64,000 nucleotides of DNA. It comes from Nemertoderma westbladi. Its lineage: Eukaryota > Xenacoelomorpha > Nemertodermatida > Nemertodermatidae. Of the stretch, positions 10,085-22,505 are shown piece after piece. A program made the position numbers and the translations under genes. The notes below the pieces were generated by a model. The model was not told the origin of the DNA. It did not search any database and was given only the letters and a program-made list of their open reading frames with translations. The stretch spans positions 1-64,000 of the forward strand of contig JAUCBJ010007701.1 in NCBI GenBank assembly GCA_032718475.1, in the 5' to 3' direction. How positions within the stretch are numbered: position 1 is the first letter of the stretch; each line of letters starts with the position of its first letter.

Positions 10085-12679
10085 TTTGCTACCGAATAAT
10101 CGATCTCATACGATATATTAAGTACAAAGTTGGCCTCGATTAGGGAGTCACTTTCTTACTTTCAGTTTCAAATCAAAAATCCATTAAATGTGTATTTCTG
10201 TATTGTTGGATTTTAATATTAATGAATATCTAAGTTTAATATATTTTAATTAATTATTTACTATTATTTATTTATGTTTTGATATTCATAAGAAGACTTA
10301 TATTGGAGTGTAACAGTAATGTACTTTTAGTGGATTCACTACTAGATTATAGAGCTATTGTTGTCCAAACTGTCCCAACTAAAGATCTGTTTAAATTACA
10401 GTCTTTCCACAGGCTTCAAAACTGAGTTTATTAAATTTTAATTAATATATTTAGTACTATATATTTATTTTAACTCAAAGTTTTTTATACCTTCAGAAAA
10501 TTTCCAACGGCGGTTGACAACATGTTATTATATTTGGTATAAATACAGCGCTGTGAAAACTCTGTGGGTTGACCGCAATGCCTATGTGACGAATACGACG
10601 AAATCCCACAGATCTGACACCACAAATTGTGTCGCCGCCAGTCATTAAATGATCGCCAGAACTACGAATTGATTACAGTTCCAAAATGAAGACGAAAGAA
10701 AATATATAACACATTCAATTGTCAAAAGTTTATTTCCACCGGGTCTAGCGCAATAACTGTTAAATTACATATTTTACAAGAACTCTAAATTTTCATTTAT
10801 CGTGAAAATATATTTTCAGTTTCATTAAATTTGAATTTTACCGTTCAGTAGGCCTAAATTCTAAATCATTTATAAAGCTCTGAGTTCTCTAAGCTACATA
10901 TATCTTTATTTAATTTGATGACCGCTTAGAATTATTCTGCACCATACCATGCTGCTTACATTATCGTTGCGCTATTATTGTTCATAATTATATTCCAGAG
11001 CGAATCTGTTGGAACACATATGTTGCTGTGAATGAATTAACACCAATTACTACAGGAATGACCGCACACGATCGCACATAAATATTAAAGCTTTTGTTTA
11101 GCGGCACAAATTACAAAGATACATTTTATATAAACCGGTCCGGTTGGTTTAGAGAAGGGTGTGTCACTATTTGTATATGCCCACATTTAGTCACCTTCAT
11201 ATCACATGCAGGATAGGCTTCCACAGTACCTCGGTTTTCAATGTGTTCATATCCACATCATTTCCATATATTATTATAACCTCACCACCACCACCACCAC
11301 CACCACCAGCTGCAGGCAGTTAGGAATCGGTAGGTTGCTTGTTGTCACAAATAACCTCAGTAATTAATCTGAGTTAATTAAGTTCGAGTGATCAAATTAA
11401 CACTCTAACACTAAAAATCAAAATCACTCATAGATGTTCAGACTCACAGGGTCAGAGGTCTTCGCACGGGCGGTACTGACTTTAGCTATCCGCTGAATGA
11501 CTTTATGTCTAAAATCGTAAATTTACACGCACTTAAAAAGTCAAAATCAGCAGACATGAGTGATTTCAACGAACAAGAAAATTTATTCTGATTAGTGTTA
11601 TTGATAAATGTTTTCTCGGGCTGAGTCTGCATTCTAGGGCCGAGATTATCGAGAATGAAAGGGTTGAGTTCGGAGTGAGATTCGCGCTGCTATGCGATGC
11701 GGAAAGGGTAATTAATTACAATTTGTCCGGTATAGCAGTAAACAATATCAAACCGCTTATTTGGAATTTGGAAATGGCCATTACTTTGGGTTATAGTTTA
11801 ATATAACAACTGTATCGTTGTCAGCCAATGGCTAGAAGGCCAAATAGTCTCCGAACGTAAATTTGAAAATTCTTGGCCTCTCCTAGCGGCTGAAGGCCGA
11901 ATTGATAAATTAATTAAAAACACTACTAGTCGATCAAACTTGGTCTAAATTTCTGGAAATCAACTTTTAGATTCAGCAATCCAAAAATTGACTCTTTATA
12001 AATTGACTCTACAAAATTGATCTCAAAGAATTGTTAATTAGCTAATTTTAATTTAATTAATTAATTTACTTAATTAATCATAATTTTTTTAATTAAAATC
12101 GGCTATTACATGAAATATATAATTTTTTCGAAATTCTATAAGATAAATGTTAAAGAACTGCCGAAACCCTTTCGAATAGCCTAAAATCATGAGATTTTGT
12201 TGAAAGTGGCGGAGGAGTAGTGTTTTAAAAATGAAAAATGTCAATATGAGATAATTGCCATTAAAGTTTGAATCTTCCGCGTAAAACTGAAAATACAAAA
12301 TATATTTTATTCTTAAATTGTTACTTTTTCGATCGAAAATACCCCAAAATCGGGAGAAAAAATTGCTCTTTTTTTCCCTAGGGAAAAAAGTAAAATAAAA
12401 TATTTTTGTTGGAATTTCTCAAAATTTAATACTAATTTTAATACTTAATAATACTTAATACTAATACTTAAATTTTAATACTAATTTAATAATAATTTAA
12501 TTGAAAGAGAATCGAAGTAGAAAAGGTTTTGCAAGTAATTTGACCAAAATCCATTCAAAAACTTAAAAGTTTTTGCAACTTTAGTGTCTGAAAGACGAAC
12601 TCCAAAACGGAACTCAATATCCATTATTTTGTACCGCTATATCGCTATGTTTTATTAAAGAATTGAGCAACAAAAAAGT
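10085..12679. other. AT-rich non-coding stretch with a (CAC)n microsatellite
   Basis: No gene was found. The promoter of the aminotransferase should lie at the left end (minus strand reads ACTTAATATATCGTAT about 25-40 bp before the ATG, a possible TATA region). A (CAC)9 microsatellite is at 11283-11309. The rest is low-complexity A/T with no recognisable element. Confidence 0.5.
11283..11309. repeat. (CAC)n microsatellite
   Basis: Nine uninterrupted CAC units followed by AGCTGCAG. Confidence 0.95.
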
Positions 12680-12843
12680 AAGAATATAATTACGTATTAC
12701 ATGGGAAAAAAGTGGAACATTTCTTTTCAATATTCTCTCGACACTTTATTAACCTCGCTGACGATCGGTAAATAAAATGCCTCGAGAATAGTGAAAAAAA
12801 GTTCTACTTTTTCTCCCATGTAATAAATAATTATATTTGTTGT
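12680..12843. repeat. Imperfect inverted repeat (MITE-like hairpin)
   Basis: The left arm 12680-12742 (...ATAATTACGTATTACATGGG...) pairs with 12783-12843 read backwards (...CCCATGTAATAAATAATTAT...). The arms are about 60 bp, mostly matched, with a 40-bp spacer. It has no coding capacity. It looks like a small foldback or MITE relic. I see no clear target duplication. Confidence 0.6.
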
Positions 12844-13511
12844 ATATAAGTCACTTTTTTAGTCAAAGTCGTCATAAGTTTGACATAAAAATAGCACTTT
12901 TTCTGCCAACAAAAAAAGTAATGTTTCCATGACATTAATTATAATATTGCATTTAAATAGATTAAATAGATAATTTCTATAATACTAGCGAGTTTTTGCT
13001 TATTTTTTTTATAAATGTTATAGAACAAGTGTTGGTTATCAATTTTGATAAAATATTTTTGTTCTAGAACACATTTTTTTTCTAGAATATTTTTAGGAAA
13101 TAAAATACCATACTACTGTCAGAAGGTCAAATATTTGTTCTAGAATAAAAACCTCATGATAAAAGCCTATTTATATGAAAAAAATTGGTTAAACTACGGG
13201 TACCCAAGGTGTTATAGTAATGCCCGTATTTAACTATGGAAGAAGCTTCGATGGACGATATTTATGCTGAAATAGGTCCAGATAAAAGTGAGAGAAGATT
13301 TACAACAAATAAAACAACATAAGTGGTGGAAAAAAGTATCATTTTTTGCCATGCTTACTTACTTGCTTACTTACTTACTTGCTTACATGCTTACACAAAT
13401 AAAGCATACTTTTTGCCACCTCTTAAATGGTTATTTACTTTTTTTTGTTAACATTATTAGTTAGTTATGGTTGCGAGTATTTAATGGAGCTATTTAATTT
13501 TTTACTAGCTA
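12844..13511. other. Non-coding; (ACTT/GCTT)n tract
   Basis: AT-rich sequence with a tetranucleotide tract of ACTT and GCTT units at about 13354-13395. No gene was seen. Confidence 0.5.
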
Positions 13512-15393
13512 GTGGGGCGAGCCACGAAAGTAAGCGAGCTTAGCATACAGGTACCACTAACTCAATCGGTGTGTCTGTCGTTCTGTTGAGTTCCATTTTA
13601 AACATTAATAACTCAGCCAAATCTTAATGAAATCTATCCAAACTTGGTACACATGTTGTTTGGCAAAAGTTTAGAAATTTTCCAAGTTGAATTTGCATGT
13701 GGCCTTCGAGAAGCTAAGTTAAGAGCAGTTAATTAATTAAATTAAAATTAATTAAGTTGAATTAAGTAATTAAATAAGGGTAAAAAGTCAAGGATGTTTT
13801 ACGTTACGTTACGGTTGAAAAACTGAACTTTTTACGTTACGATATTACCTTACGGAATAATGGCTATAAGGATAACGTGTACAGATAAACAAAACCGGAT
13901 AGTACTAGATCGTGACAACAGTCGAAAACAGGCGAAAACAAGCGAAAACAGTTGGAATTTAGAGAAAACAGTCGAAAACAGTTAGATCGTTTAAAAATAA
14001 TCATCCATGCATCCAGGTGAAAATATATATTGAAATTAACTTGGTGTAATAATAGATTTAAAATTTAGTGGCATTTATAATGTCGCTAACTTAAGATGAC
14101 GTACCCATGTACAATAACACTGCTCATATCAGTGCCCGTACTGCCGTACCGGTACCTGTTGTAGTTACTGTGTCCGTACCGGTTGGGAAGTACCATATTG
14201 AATTTATTATTATTGCAGAGATGCACTTTATTGATTGTTATACAGTAGTACTGTAGTAGTAGTTAGTACAGTAGGCCTAAGTTGGACTCCATGTCTGTAA
14301 GAACGATACTAGGTACGTAAAATACATAGCACATAGGCCTATTTCATTTCCAGCAATAAATAATTTTGTTTGTTCTGATAATGGCGAAACAGCTGGAAGC
14401 GAAGATACCGGAACTTCGTACTTCCACATCTTCTTCTATCGGTGCCGGTACGGGTGCCGGTACAATTGACTCACTGAATACTCTACTCTGTAGGCTTACT
14501 GCCGCACTGGAGTAATCCATAACCAACGGGTAATCAGTGTTATTGTACATGGGTTATGGGTAAAACGTCATCTTAAGTTAGCGACATTATAAATGCCACT
14601 AAATTTTAAATCTATTATTACACCGAATTAACTTCAATATCTATTTTCACCTGGATGCATGATTTTTAAACGATCTAACTGTTTTCGTCTGTTTTCCCTA
14701 CATTTCAACTGTTTTCGCCTGTTTTCGATTATTGTCACAATCTAGTACTATCCAACAAAACCTAAAAGCATTTAACTTTATATTGAATAGCTAGAACGTT
14801 CAAGTGAAAGTTTTTTGTCGAAAGATTTACTTTTTTGTCCAAAATGATTTCTTGGTAGATAAAACAAATATTACGCTATTACGTTACGGTTTACGGCAAA
14901 AATATAGAGTAATATTACGTTACGGTATTGAAAAAGCTATTACGTTACGGAAAAATATTGAGCTACGGTATTCCTGAAAAGATACCGTAACGTAACGTAA
15001 TAACATCCTTGCCTGGAGTATTTAATCATATTATTTAGAATCATTAGCTAAATAATTTATTTGAGGTGTTGACCTTATAAATTAATATTTCAGTATCAAT
15101 ACTATCGGCATAAGGTAAGTTTTAATAATTTTTACATATTTGGTTGCCTCCAAACCTAAAAATATATTACTTTTAAAACACAATTTTCCTGTTAATACCT
15201 CTGCCTTTCATTAATCCTCTGTGCTCCTTTGGTTTGGGGTGCGTGGTGCAGATTAAGAGATTTATTCTTATTGGCAGTTTGATTAAATTTCTTATTTATT
15301 TATTTAAATTTCTTAAGTACCGATTTTGGGATAGAATTGCTCAATTTGAATCTGTGTCTGATAACTGAGCCTCGTGCTACGCGAAAGCCCCAC
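13512..15393. mobile_element. Helentron/pearl-like non-autonomous element A (interrupted)
   Basis: The left end GTGGGGCGAGCCACGAA (13512) is identical to the reversed right end of the element at 58343-59953. The right end, read on minus from 15393 as GTGGGGCTTTCGCGTAGCACG, matches the left end of that element with two differences. So two copies of one family lie in opposite orientations. This copy has about 660 bp of its own sequence plus a nested 1.2-kb foldback element (13789-15011). On minus, the end CCCCACTAGCTAGT resembles the CTAG-T end of Helitrons. I infer the Helentron/HINE/pearl type from the ends and from the tandem core of the other copy. No protein is encoded. Confidence 0.6.
13789..15011. 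mobile_element. Foldback element with long inverted arms (hAT-like ends)
   Basis: The ends are CAAGGATGTT (13789) and AACATCCTTG (15011), followed inward by TACGTTACGTTACGG and its complement. Further in, 13890-14120 and 14537-14760 are long inverted copies of each other (shared strings include CACCTGGATGCATG and GTTTTCGCCTGTTTTCG). The loop is 14121-14536. The CAAGG-type terminus resembles hAT elements. I could not find a convincing 8-bp target duplication. A minus-strand stretch of 68 codons (14344-14550) in the loop may be an exon relic of a transposase; I do not recognise it. Confidence 0.75.
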
Positions 15394-16018
15394 GAACGTG
15401 TAATAATCCGTATTTAAAATGTTTAGAGCTAATCTGTTTAATGTTGTGTTTGTATAGGTGTTGTTGGTTGGTTAAGGAGCCTTTATTGTTTCTCGGCGTG
15501 TTAATTTGCATAAAATATTTTCCTGGAATAATGCGACAGTATTTGCAAATTAAATAAAGTCTCATAAATCTAAAATGAAGTAGCTAACTTATAGTGTTGG
15601 TGTTGGTAGTTTCAGCGTAGTATTGGCAAAGATGCACAGGACATGTTCTGGCCAATTTGCTACAGTCAATGTTAGAACACGTTACCACGTTAGACCATGT
15701 TACAGTCAATGTAACTGCAGATGACTCCAACAAGTGGTGGACCTACTAGAAGCTCACCCTGTGGACTCGCAATCATGGTGCTGTAACTGTCCCGACAGCC
15801 AACTCATTAACAAAACACCATACTGTTAAATATGGTTGTCGTCGTAATTAATTCATTGGTCTGGCCATCAGTGGAGGATGGAGAAATCGGAAAGCAAGTG
15901 GCCCACTGGCGTCGTCCAATTCCTGGTTGTCTGCCTATCATTTCTTCTACTCGAGGATGAGAAGTCTGCTGCTTGACCTTACCCATTCTGGCACCTACCT
16001 TCTACAGAGAAGGCCAGA
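15394..16018. other. Non-coding stretch before the satellite block
   Basis: Contains near repeats of GTTAGAACACGTTACCACGTTAGACCATGTTAC at 15671-15702 but no gene or recognisable element. Confidence 0.4.
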
Positions 16019-17610
16019 TGGTGAATGTCAGACTGGAGAGACCCTGACTACATCTCCCCAGTTGGCCAGCATCCCAACGCGGCCCTTACAACTCCGGTGA
16101 ATATCAGACAGGAGAGACCCAGACTACATCCCTCTAGTTGGCCAGCATCCCACCTCGGCCCTTACAACCCCGGTGAATGTCAGACAGGAGAGACCCAGAC
16201 TACATCCCTCTAGTTGGCCAGCATCCCACCTCGGCCCTCACAACCCCGGTCAATGTCAGACAGGAGAGACACAGACCACATCTCTCTAGTTGGCCAGCAT
16301 CCCACCGCGGCCCTCACAACCCCGGTGAATGTCAGACAGGAGAGACCCAGACTACATCCCTCTAGTTGGCCAGCATCCCACCTCGGCCCTCACAACCCCG
16401 GTCAATGTCAGACAGGAGACACCCAGACTACATCTCTCTAGTTGGCCAGCATCCCACCGCGGTCCTCACAACCCCGGTAAATGTCGGACAGGAGAGACCC
16501 AGACTACATCTCCCCAGTTTGCCAGCATCCCACCGCGGCACTCACAACCCCTATACATAACCCCAGTTTGCCAGCATCCCACCTCGGCCCTCACAACCCC
16601 GGTGAATGTTAGACAGGAGAGACACAGACCACATCTCTTTAGTTGGCCAGCATCCCACCGCGGCCCTCACAACCCCGGTAAATGTCGGACAGGAGAGACC
16701 CAGACTACATCTCCCCAGTTTGCCAGCATCCCACCGCGGCACTCACAACCCCTATACATAACCCCAGTTGGCCAGCATCCCACCTCGGCCCTCACAACCC
16801 CGGTGAATGTTAGACAGGAGAGACACAGAACACATCTCTCAAGTTGGCCAGCATCCCACCGCGGCCCTCACAACCCCGGTGAATGTCAGACAGGAGAGAC
16901 CCAGACTACATCTCCCCAGTTGGCCAGCATCCCAACGCGGCCCTTACAACTCCGGTGAATGTCAGACAGGAGAGACCCAGACTACATCTCCCCAGTAGGC
17001 CGGCATCCCACCTCAGCCCTCACAACCCCGGTGAATGTCAGACAGGAGAGACCCAGACTACATCTCTCCAGTTGGCCAGCATCCCACCTCGGCCCTCACA
17101 ACCCCGGTCAATGTCAGACAGGAGAGACCCAGACTACATCTCCCCAGTAGGCCGGCATCCCACCTCGGCCCTCACAACCCCGGTCAATGTCAGACAGGAG
17201 AGACCCAGACTACATCTCCCCAGTTGGCCAGCATCCCACCTCGGCCCTCACAACCCCGGTGAATGTCAGACAGGAGAGACCTTGACTAAATCTTTCCAGT
17301 TGGCCAGCATCTCAACGCGGCCCGTACAACCCCGGTGAATGTCAGACAGGAGAGACCCAGACTACATCTCCCCAGTAGGCCGGCATCCCACCTCGGTCCT
17401 CACAACCCCGGTGAATGTCAGACAGGAGAGACCCAGACTACATCTCCCCAGTTGGCCAGCATCTCAACGCGGCCCGTACAACCCCGGTGAATGTCAGACA
17501 GGAGAGACCCAGACTACATCTCCCCAGTAGGCCGGCATCCCACCTCGGCCCTCACAACCCCGGTGAATGTCAGACAGCAGAGACCCAGACTACATCTCCC
17601 CAGTTGGCCA
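16019..17610. repeat. 76-bp minisatellite array, about 21 units
   Basis: The unit begins AATGTCAGACAGGAGAGACC and includes GTTGGCCAGCATCCCACC. Starts at 16024, 16100, 16176 and so on are 76 bp apart. Two units are interrupted by a shortened 48-bp variant (CCCCTATACATAACCCCAG at about 16551 and 16750), giving a 200-bp higher-order duplication (16480/16680/16804). 76 leaves remainder 1 on division by 3, so the same DNA is read in all three frames in successive units. The open stretches of 60-209 codons here are by-products, not genes. Confidence 0.95.
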
Positions 17611-17644
17611 TAGTATGCAGCAAAATTAGCCCGTGAGAATGCTA

Positions 17645-17977
17645 CGCCCGCATCAAATCATCGCCTTCAAAATGACCAACTATCATCCGGCTGAAACTTT
17701 GCCCGCGGGCAATCATCGCCCATGAGCAAACATCGCCCACTAAACAATGATTTTTTGGTTAGAAAAAGCCGTCTCTGTAACCTGCTACTTTCCTTGAATT
17801 GGTAACAACATCGTCTATTGTTTTGGTTAGAAAAAGCCGACTCTGTAACCTGTTCCTTTCCCTCAATTGGTAACTGAAATGGTAACTAACACAAATATTA
17901 TGGGCGAAGGTTGCTGGTGGGCAAAGATTCCCTTGCGGGCGAAGTTTTCACCGGGCGAAGTTTGGATGCGGGCGAAG
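17645..17977. repeat. Foldback segment between the two satellite arrays
   Basis: The left arm (17645-17740) is rich in CGCCCGCATC, TTTGCCCGCGGGCAA and CATCGCCCA. The right arm (17898-17977) holds the complements (GGGCGAAGGTTGC, GGGCAAAG, TTGCGGGCGAAG, GATGCGGGCGAAGG). The loop holds two direct copies, about 63 bp apart, of TTTTGGTTAGAAAAAGCCG...CTCTGTAACCTG. The loop sequence is the dispersed repeat also seen at 1375 and 62331. Confidence 0.65.
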
Positions 17978-17989
17978 GTTGCACCATTC

Positions 17990-18066
17990 CTTGGCCAGCA
18001 TCCCACCTCGGCACTAACAAACCTAAGTCAACGACAGACCGGAGAAACCCAGGCTACATCACCCTA
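17990..18066. repeat. Single diverged unit of the 76-bp minisatellite
   Basis: GGCCAGCATCCCACCTCGGC at 17993 followed by ACAGACCGGAGAAACCCAGG and CTACATCACCC matches the 76-bp unit on the far side of the foldback segment. Confidence 0.8.
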
Positions 18067-18077
18067 GTGGCCTATCA

Positions 18078-20010
18078 AGTACAACTAACAGCACTGCGAC
18101 AAGTAGAACTAACAACACTGCGGCATGTGTGAATAACAGCACTACGGCATGTAGAACTAACACTACTGCAGCATGTGTAAATAACAGCACTACGGCATGT
18201 AGAACTAACAACACTGCAGCATGTGTGAATAACAGCACTACGGCATGTCGAACTAACAACACCTCAGTATGTGTGAATAACAGCACTACGGCATGTAGAA
18301 ATAACAACACTGCAGTAAGTGTGAATAACAGCACTACGGCATGTAGAACTAACACTACTGCAGCATGAGTGAATAACAGCACTACGGCATGTAGAACTAA
18401 CAACACCTCAGTATGAGTGAATAACAGCACTACGGCTTGTAGAACTAACAACACTGCAGCATCTGTGTAACAGAACAGCACTACGGCATGTATAACTTAC
18501 AACACTGCAGCATGTATGAATAACAGCACTACGGCATGTAGAACTAACAACACTGCAACATGTGTGAATAACAGCACTACGGCATGTAGAACTAACAACA
18601 CTGCAGCATGTATGAATAACAGCACTATGGCATGTAGAACTAACAACACTGCAACATGTGTGAATAACAGCACTACGGCATGTAGAACTAACAACACTGC
18701 AGCATGTGTGTATAACAGCACTACGGCATGTAGAACTAACAACACTGCAGTATGTGTGAATAACAGCACTACGGCATGTAGAACTAACAACACTGCAGCA
18801 TGTGTGAATAACAGCACTACGGCATGTAGAACTAACAACACTGCAGTATGTGCGAATAACAGCACTACAGCATGTATAACTAACAACACTGCAGCATGTG
18901 TGAATAACAGCACTGCGGCAAGTAGAACTAACAACACTGCAGTATGTGTGAATAACAGCACTGCCGCATGTAGAACTAACAACACTGCAGCATGTGTGAA
19001 TAACAGAACTGCGGCAAGTAGAACTAACAACACTGCAGCATGTGTGAATAACAGCACTGCGGCATGTAGAACTAACAACCCTGCAGCATGTGTGAATAAC
19101 AGCACTACGGCATGTTGAACTAACAACCCTGCAGCATGTGTGAATAACAGCACTGCGGCATGTAGAACTAACAACACTGCAGCATGTGTGAATAACAGCA
19201 CTACGGCATGTAGAACTAACAACACTACAGCATGTGTGAATAACAGCACTACGGCATGTAGAACTAACAACACTGCAGCATGTGTGAATAACAGCACTGC
19301 CGCATGTAGAACTAACAACACTGCAGCATGTGTGAATAACAGAACTGCGGTAAGTAGAACTAACAACACTGCAGCATGTGTGAATAACAGCACTGCGGCA
19401 TGTAGAACTAACAACCCTGCAGCATGTGTGAATAACAGCACTACGGCATGTTGAACTAACAACACTGCAGCATGTGTGAATAACAGCACTACGGCATGTA
19501 GAACTAACAACACTGCAGCATGTGTGAATAACAGCACTACGGCATGTAGAACTAACAACACTACAGCATGTGTGAATAACAGCACTACGGCATGTAGAAC
19601 TAACAACACTACAGCATGTGTGAATAACAGCACTACGGCATGTTGAACTAACAACACTGCAGCATGTGTGAATAACAGCACTACGGCATGTAGAACTAAC
19701 AACACTGCAGCATGTGTGAATAACAGCACTACGGCATGTAGAACTAACAACACTACAGCATGTGTGAATAACAGCACTACGGCATGTAGAACTAACAACA
19801 CTACAGCATGTGTGAATAACAGCACTACGGCATGTAGAACTAACAACACTGCAGCATGTGTGAATAACAGCACTACGGCATGTAGAACTAACAACCCTGC
19901 AGCATGTGTGAATAACAGTACTGCCGCATGTAGAACTAACAACCCTGCGGCATGTGTGAATAACAGCACTACGGCATGTAGAACTAACAGCCCTACGGCA
20001 TTTTCTATTA
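18078..20010. repeat. 48-bp minisatellite (24-bp dimer), about 40 units
   Basis: Each unit is two related 24-mers: AACTAACAACACTGCAGCAT(GTGT) and GAATAACAGCACTACGGCAT(GTAG). The period is 48, so all six frames keep their phase. The minus strand stays open for 565 codons in one frame (18408-20105) and 513 in another (18497-20038); the plus strand is open for up to 200 codons. These are artefacts of a repeat that happens to lack stops. One minus frame is a hydrophobic LLVLHAVVLLFTHAAV repeat, another a Cys/Ser/Val repeat. No start context, flanking domain or codon drift supports a real protein. Confidence 0.95.
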
Positions 20011-20017
20011 TCAGATA

Positions 20018-20105
20018 GTCGGGGAACTTTCGACGCAAGAAAAATTTTATCCTCTCCAGGGGATAATCGACGCAATAATGGTCCGCTATATGAATCCAAT
20101 AACAA
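20018..20105. repeat. Second copy of the GACGCAA/CTCTCCAGGGG repeat
   Basis: GACGCAAGAAAAATTTTATC, CTCTCCAGGGG and GACGCAATAA at 20031-20080 repeat the layout at 1274-1320 with about the same spacing. It abuts the end of the 48-bp array. Confidence 0.6.
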
Positions 20106-22044
20106 TGCGTCTACTCTAATTACTGTCCCTCATTATCATGTACAGCATTTGATTGGTTAATTGGTATAACTACGTACTATATAGTTGGCCAGTTATTACT
20201 ATTTACTATTAATTATATATTTAATGTCTATTTAAATTATTTTGAATCTGTTAACTAGTATATATGAATAATAAAGTGGGTACAAATATTATTATGACTA
20301 TTACTCCGTTGGCAAAGACATACCAGTTCATTTCATTTTATATGAAAGCCGACCAGCTGACCACAGGTGACTTATGGAGGATCGCTAGAAGTCGGCTAGT
20401 TTACACATAAGGTATTTAGGTTAGGCCAAGTTCCAACCACTCTTGGGTCATGTATAAAGAGTAAGTCGCAAGTGGTCGGCTTACATATATCATCATAGAC
20501 TACATAGAGTTTTGGTCTAACATTTACACTCATTTTTAACGGAATAATTTGTTTGCGGTAAAGGTAAATGATACGTACCGCCGTGTCTATTGGTTCGGTT
20601 ACTTCCGAAACAGATCATTACAGAAATGGATTACAAAAATATGTTTATCTTACCAAATTCAATGCAATTTCTTCATTCCATGCTGACTCCTATTCGCCGA
20701 TATTAAATAAATAAAATAATTCTCGTACATATATTAAAAAAAATATGTAAAAAATGTAAAATAATTCATAACAAACTAACTGCCTCCACTCTGCGTCCAA
20801 ACCCACCAGAAGGGTATTGTTTACTATCGAAATATCTATGAATATCTCGTGAACATAAATATCACAAAAACTAAAATACGGCTCACATTATTATATATAA
20901 CAAAAGTATAACTTACAATGGGTTGATTTACAATTATTAAGTTCTGGAACTGAAGGTTATTGGATGGAACGAGAAGGAACGTTGGTAACTGGGGAGGTTC
21001 GTCTATATTCACTTAGAATTTGATCTTCTGTATCGTTGATCAACCTAAAATAATAATATTACAAGCCGATAGTAATTATGGTTTAGTAATAATGACAGTA
21101 GGTATCTATGTATCTAAAGATTGATGTTCTGTGTTGGTATCTACGTACATACTGATGGTAAATCTCCGTATGTACTTATGTACAAAGAGACAGCTGGTAG
21201 GTCTAAATATGTAGGAACAGACAGATAATAGGTCTAGTTATTTATACTGTATAGCCTGATTAAGTGTACGGTCACACTGTGACTGGAATGTTGTTGTATG
21301 TTTATGAAGCAACATTAATAATGTTGGTGAAAGATTTAATATAAGATGTTCAGGAGAAAATATATTACTAAAAATGTATCTATTTCTACAAAAATATTTC
21401 TGCACCTTTGCTACTTTATATGTATAACATAAGGCAACGCAATTAGATTACAAACTTACATTTATTTGTAGATAAATTTTGTCTTTCGTCAGGATCTTTG
21501 GAGCTGAATAAATTGTAGCGATTCTGCGACACTGTGATTAAGTACTCGTAAGGTATACTGACTGACACACAGCCGTTTCACAGCCTTTATATGGTTGGTA
21601 ACAACTGAACTTTAATCTACAAATATGGGTGTTAACATTTAGTTCACTAATTAATGGGCTGTGTGTTCCAAGGGAGATATTATCTATCGCAAATATCTCT
21701 GTAATGTAATGTTTGTCATCTTTATACAAGAAAGGGGTGTGTGTACGTATAAATCGATTATAATTAATTGAAATCCGTGACTATGTTCCACGAATATGAC
21801 TCAGGTCATGGGAACCAATAATCTTAACGTAAGTTTCCCATACTGTAAGATAACCCAGGATATAACACCCAGGATATATATTCATCACCTGTCACCAACA
21901 TTCATGGTATTTGACAATAAATCTCAGCATAAGTCATGTGATGATGTTTAGTGCTGTTCTTAATAGTCTTTTATGTGGATTTCAATTTGATAGAGAATCA
22001 ATGGGTGTGGTGAGTTACTGTAACTTTGGCGCTCGTCTAGGAAA
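20106..22044. other. AT-rich non-coding stretch
   Basis: No gene, RNA or clear repeat was recognised. Short open stretches here (for example 21538-21729, minus) have no family features. Confidence 0.5.
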
Positions 22045-22505
22045 TACTACTACTGCTATCGGAATGCTGCATTGCAGCTGCATTATATATATTACGTATA
22101 TTAAGTATAATTAAGTATAATACTACTTTGATCACCTGACAAAGATCGCAACCCCCCCCCCCCCCCCCCCCTAACTTAATATGTTTCCGAGTGATTCTGA
22201 CAGTACAGGCATCAGTCATCAGTAAGTCATCAGCAAATTCTAGATCAGTAAGGTAATTTAATGGATTTATTTATTTGTGGCAGTACTGTAGGTGGAGTTA
22301 TCATCACCCATAATCATTATGATGATCTAAGGACATGCGTATAACATAGTCAGTCAATCACAATTACGAATAAAAAGAGTGCAAGTGTGTCACCGTGAAG
22401 GACTCCCCATAAGACTTCGAATGGATCTGTGTCGCCACCATCAGCAGGAGACACTAATGTGGTGGAACCATCGTACAGTGATCAGAGAACTGTAATAATT
22501 TCTTC
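22045..22505 (-). pseudogene. RTE-like LINE relic, internally deleted
   Basis: 22045-22092 is the 3' end of the RTE-like family in reverse (GCTGCATTGCAGCTGCATT with ACTACTACTG tail). After a 22-C tract (22152-22173), 22215-22505 matches the RT palm of the full-length copy (plus coordinates about 44530-44830) with many substitutions, including GTAGGTGGAGTTATCATCACC and TAAGGACATGCGTA. The C-terminal coding part between them is deleted. It is more diverged than the other copies, hence older. Confidence 0.82.

Noticed and set aside
16025-17636. Many overlapping 60-209-codon frames with MSDRRDPDYISPVGQHP-like peptides
   Set aside because: The 76-bp unit is not a multiple of three, so the same DNA is read in rotating frames; this is a repeat by-product.
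18078-20010. CRISPR array
   Set aside because: Repeats are head-to-tail without unique spacers, and the DNA is eukaryotic.
18408-20105. Minus-strand open frames of 565 and 513 codons
   Set aside because: They follow the 48-bp minisatellite phase exactly, begin and end with the array, and have no domain outside the repeat.
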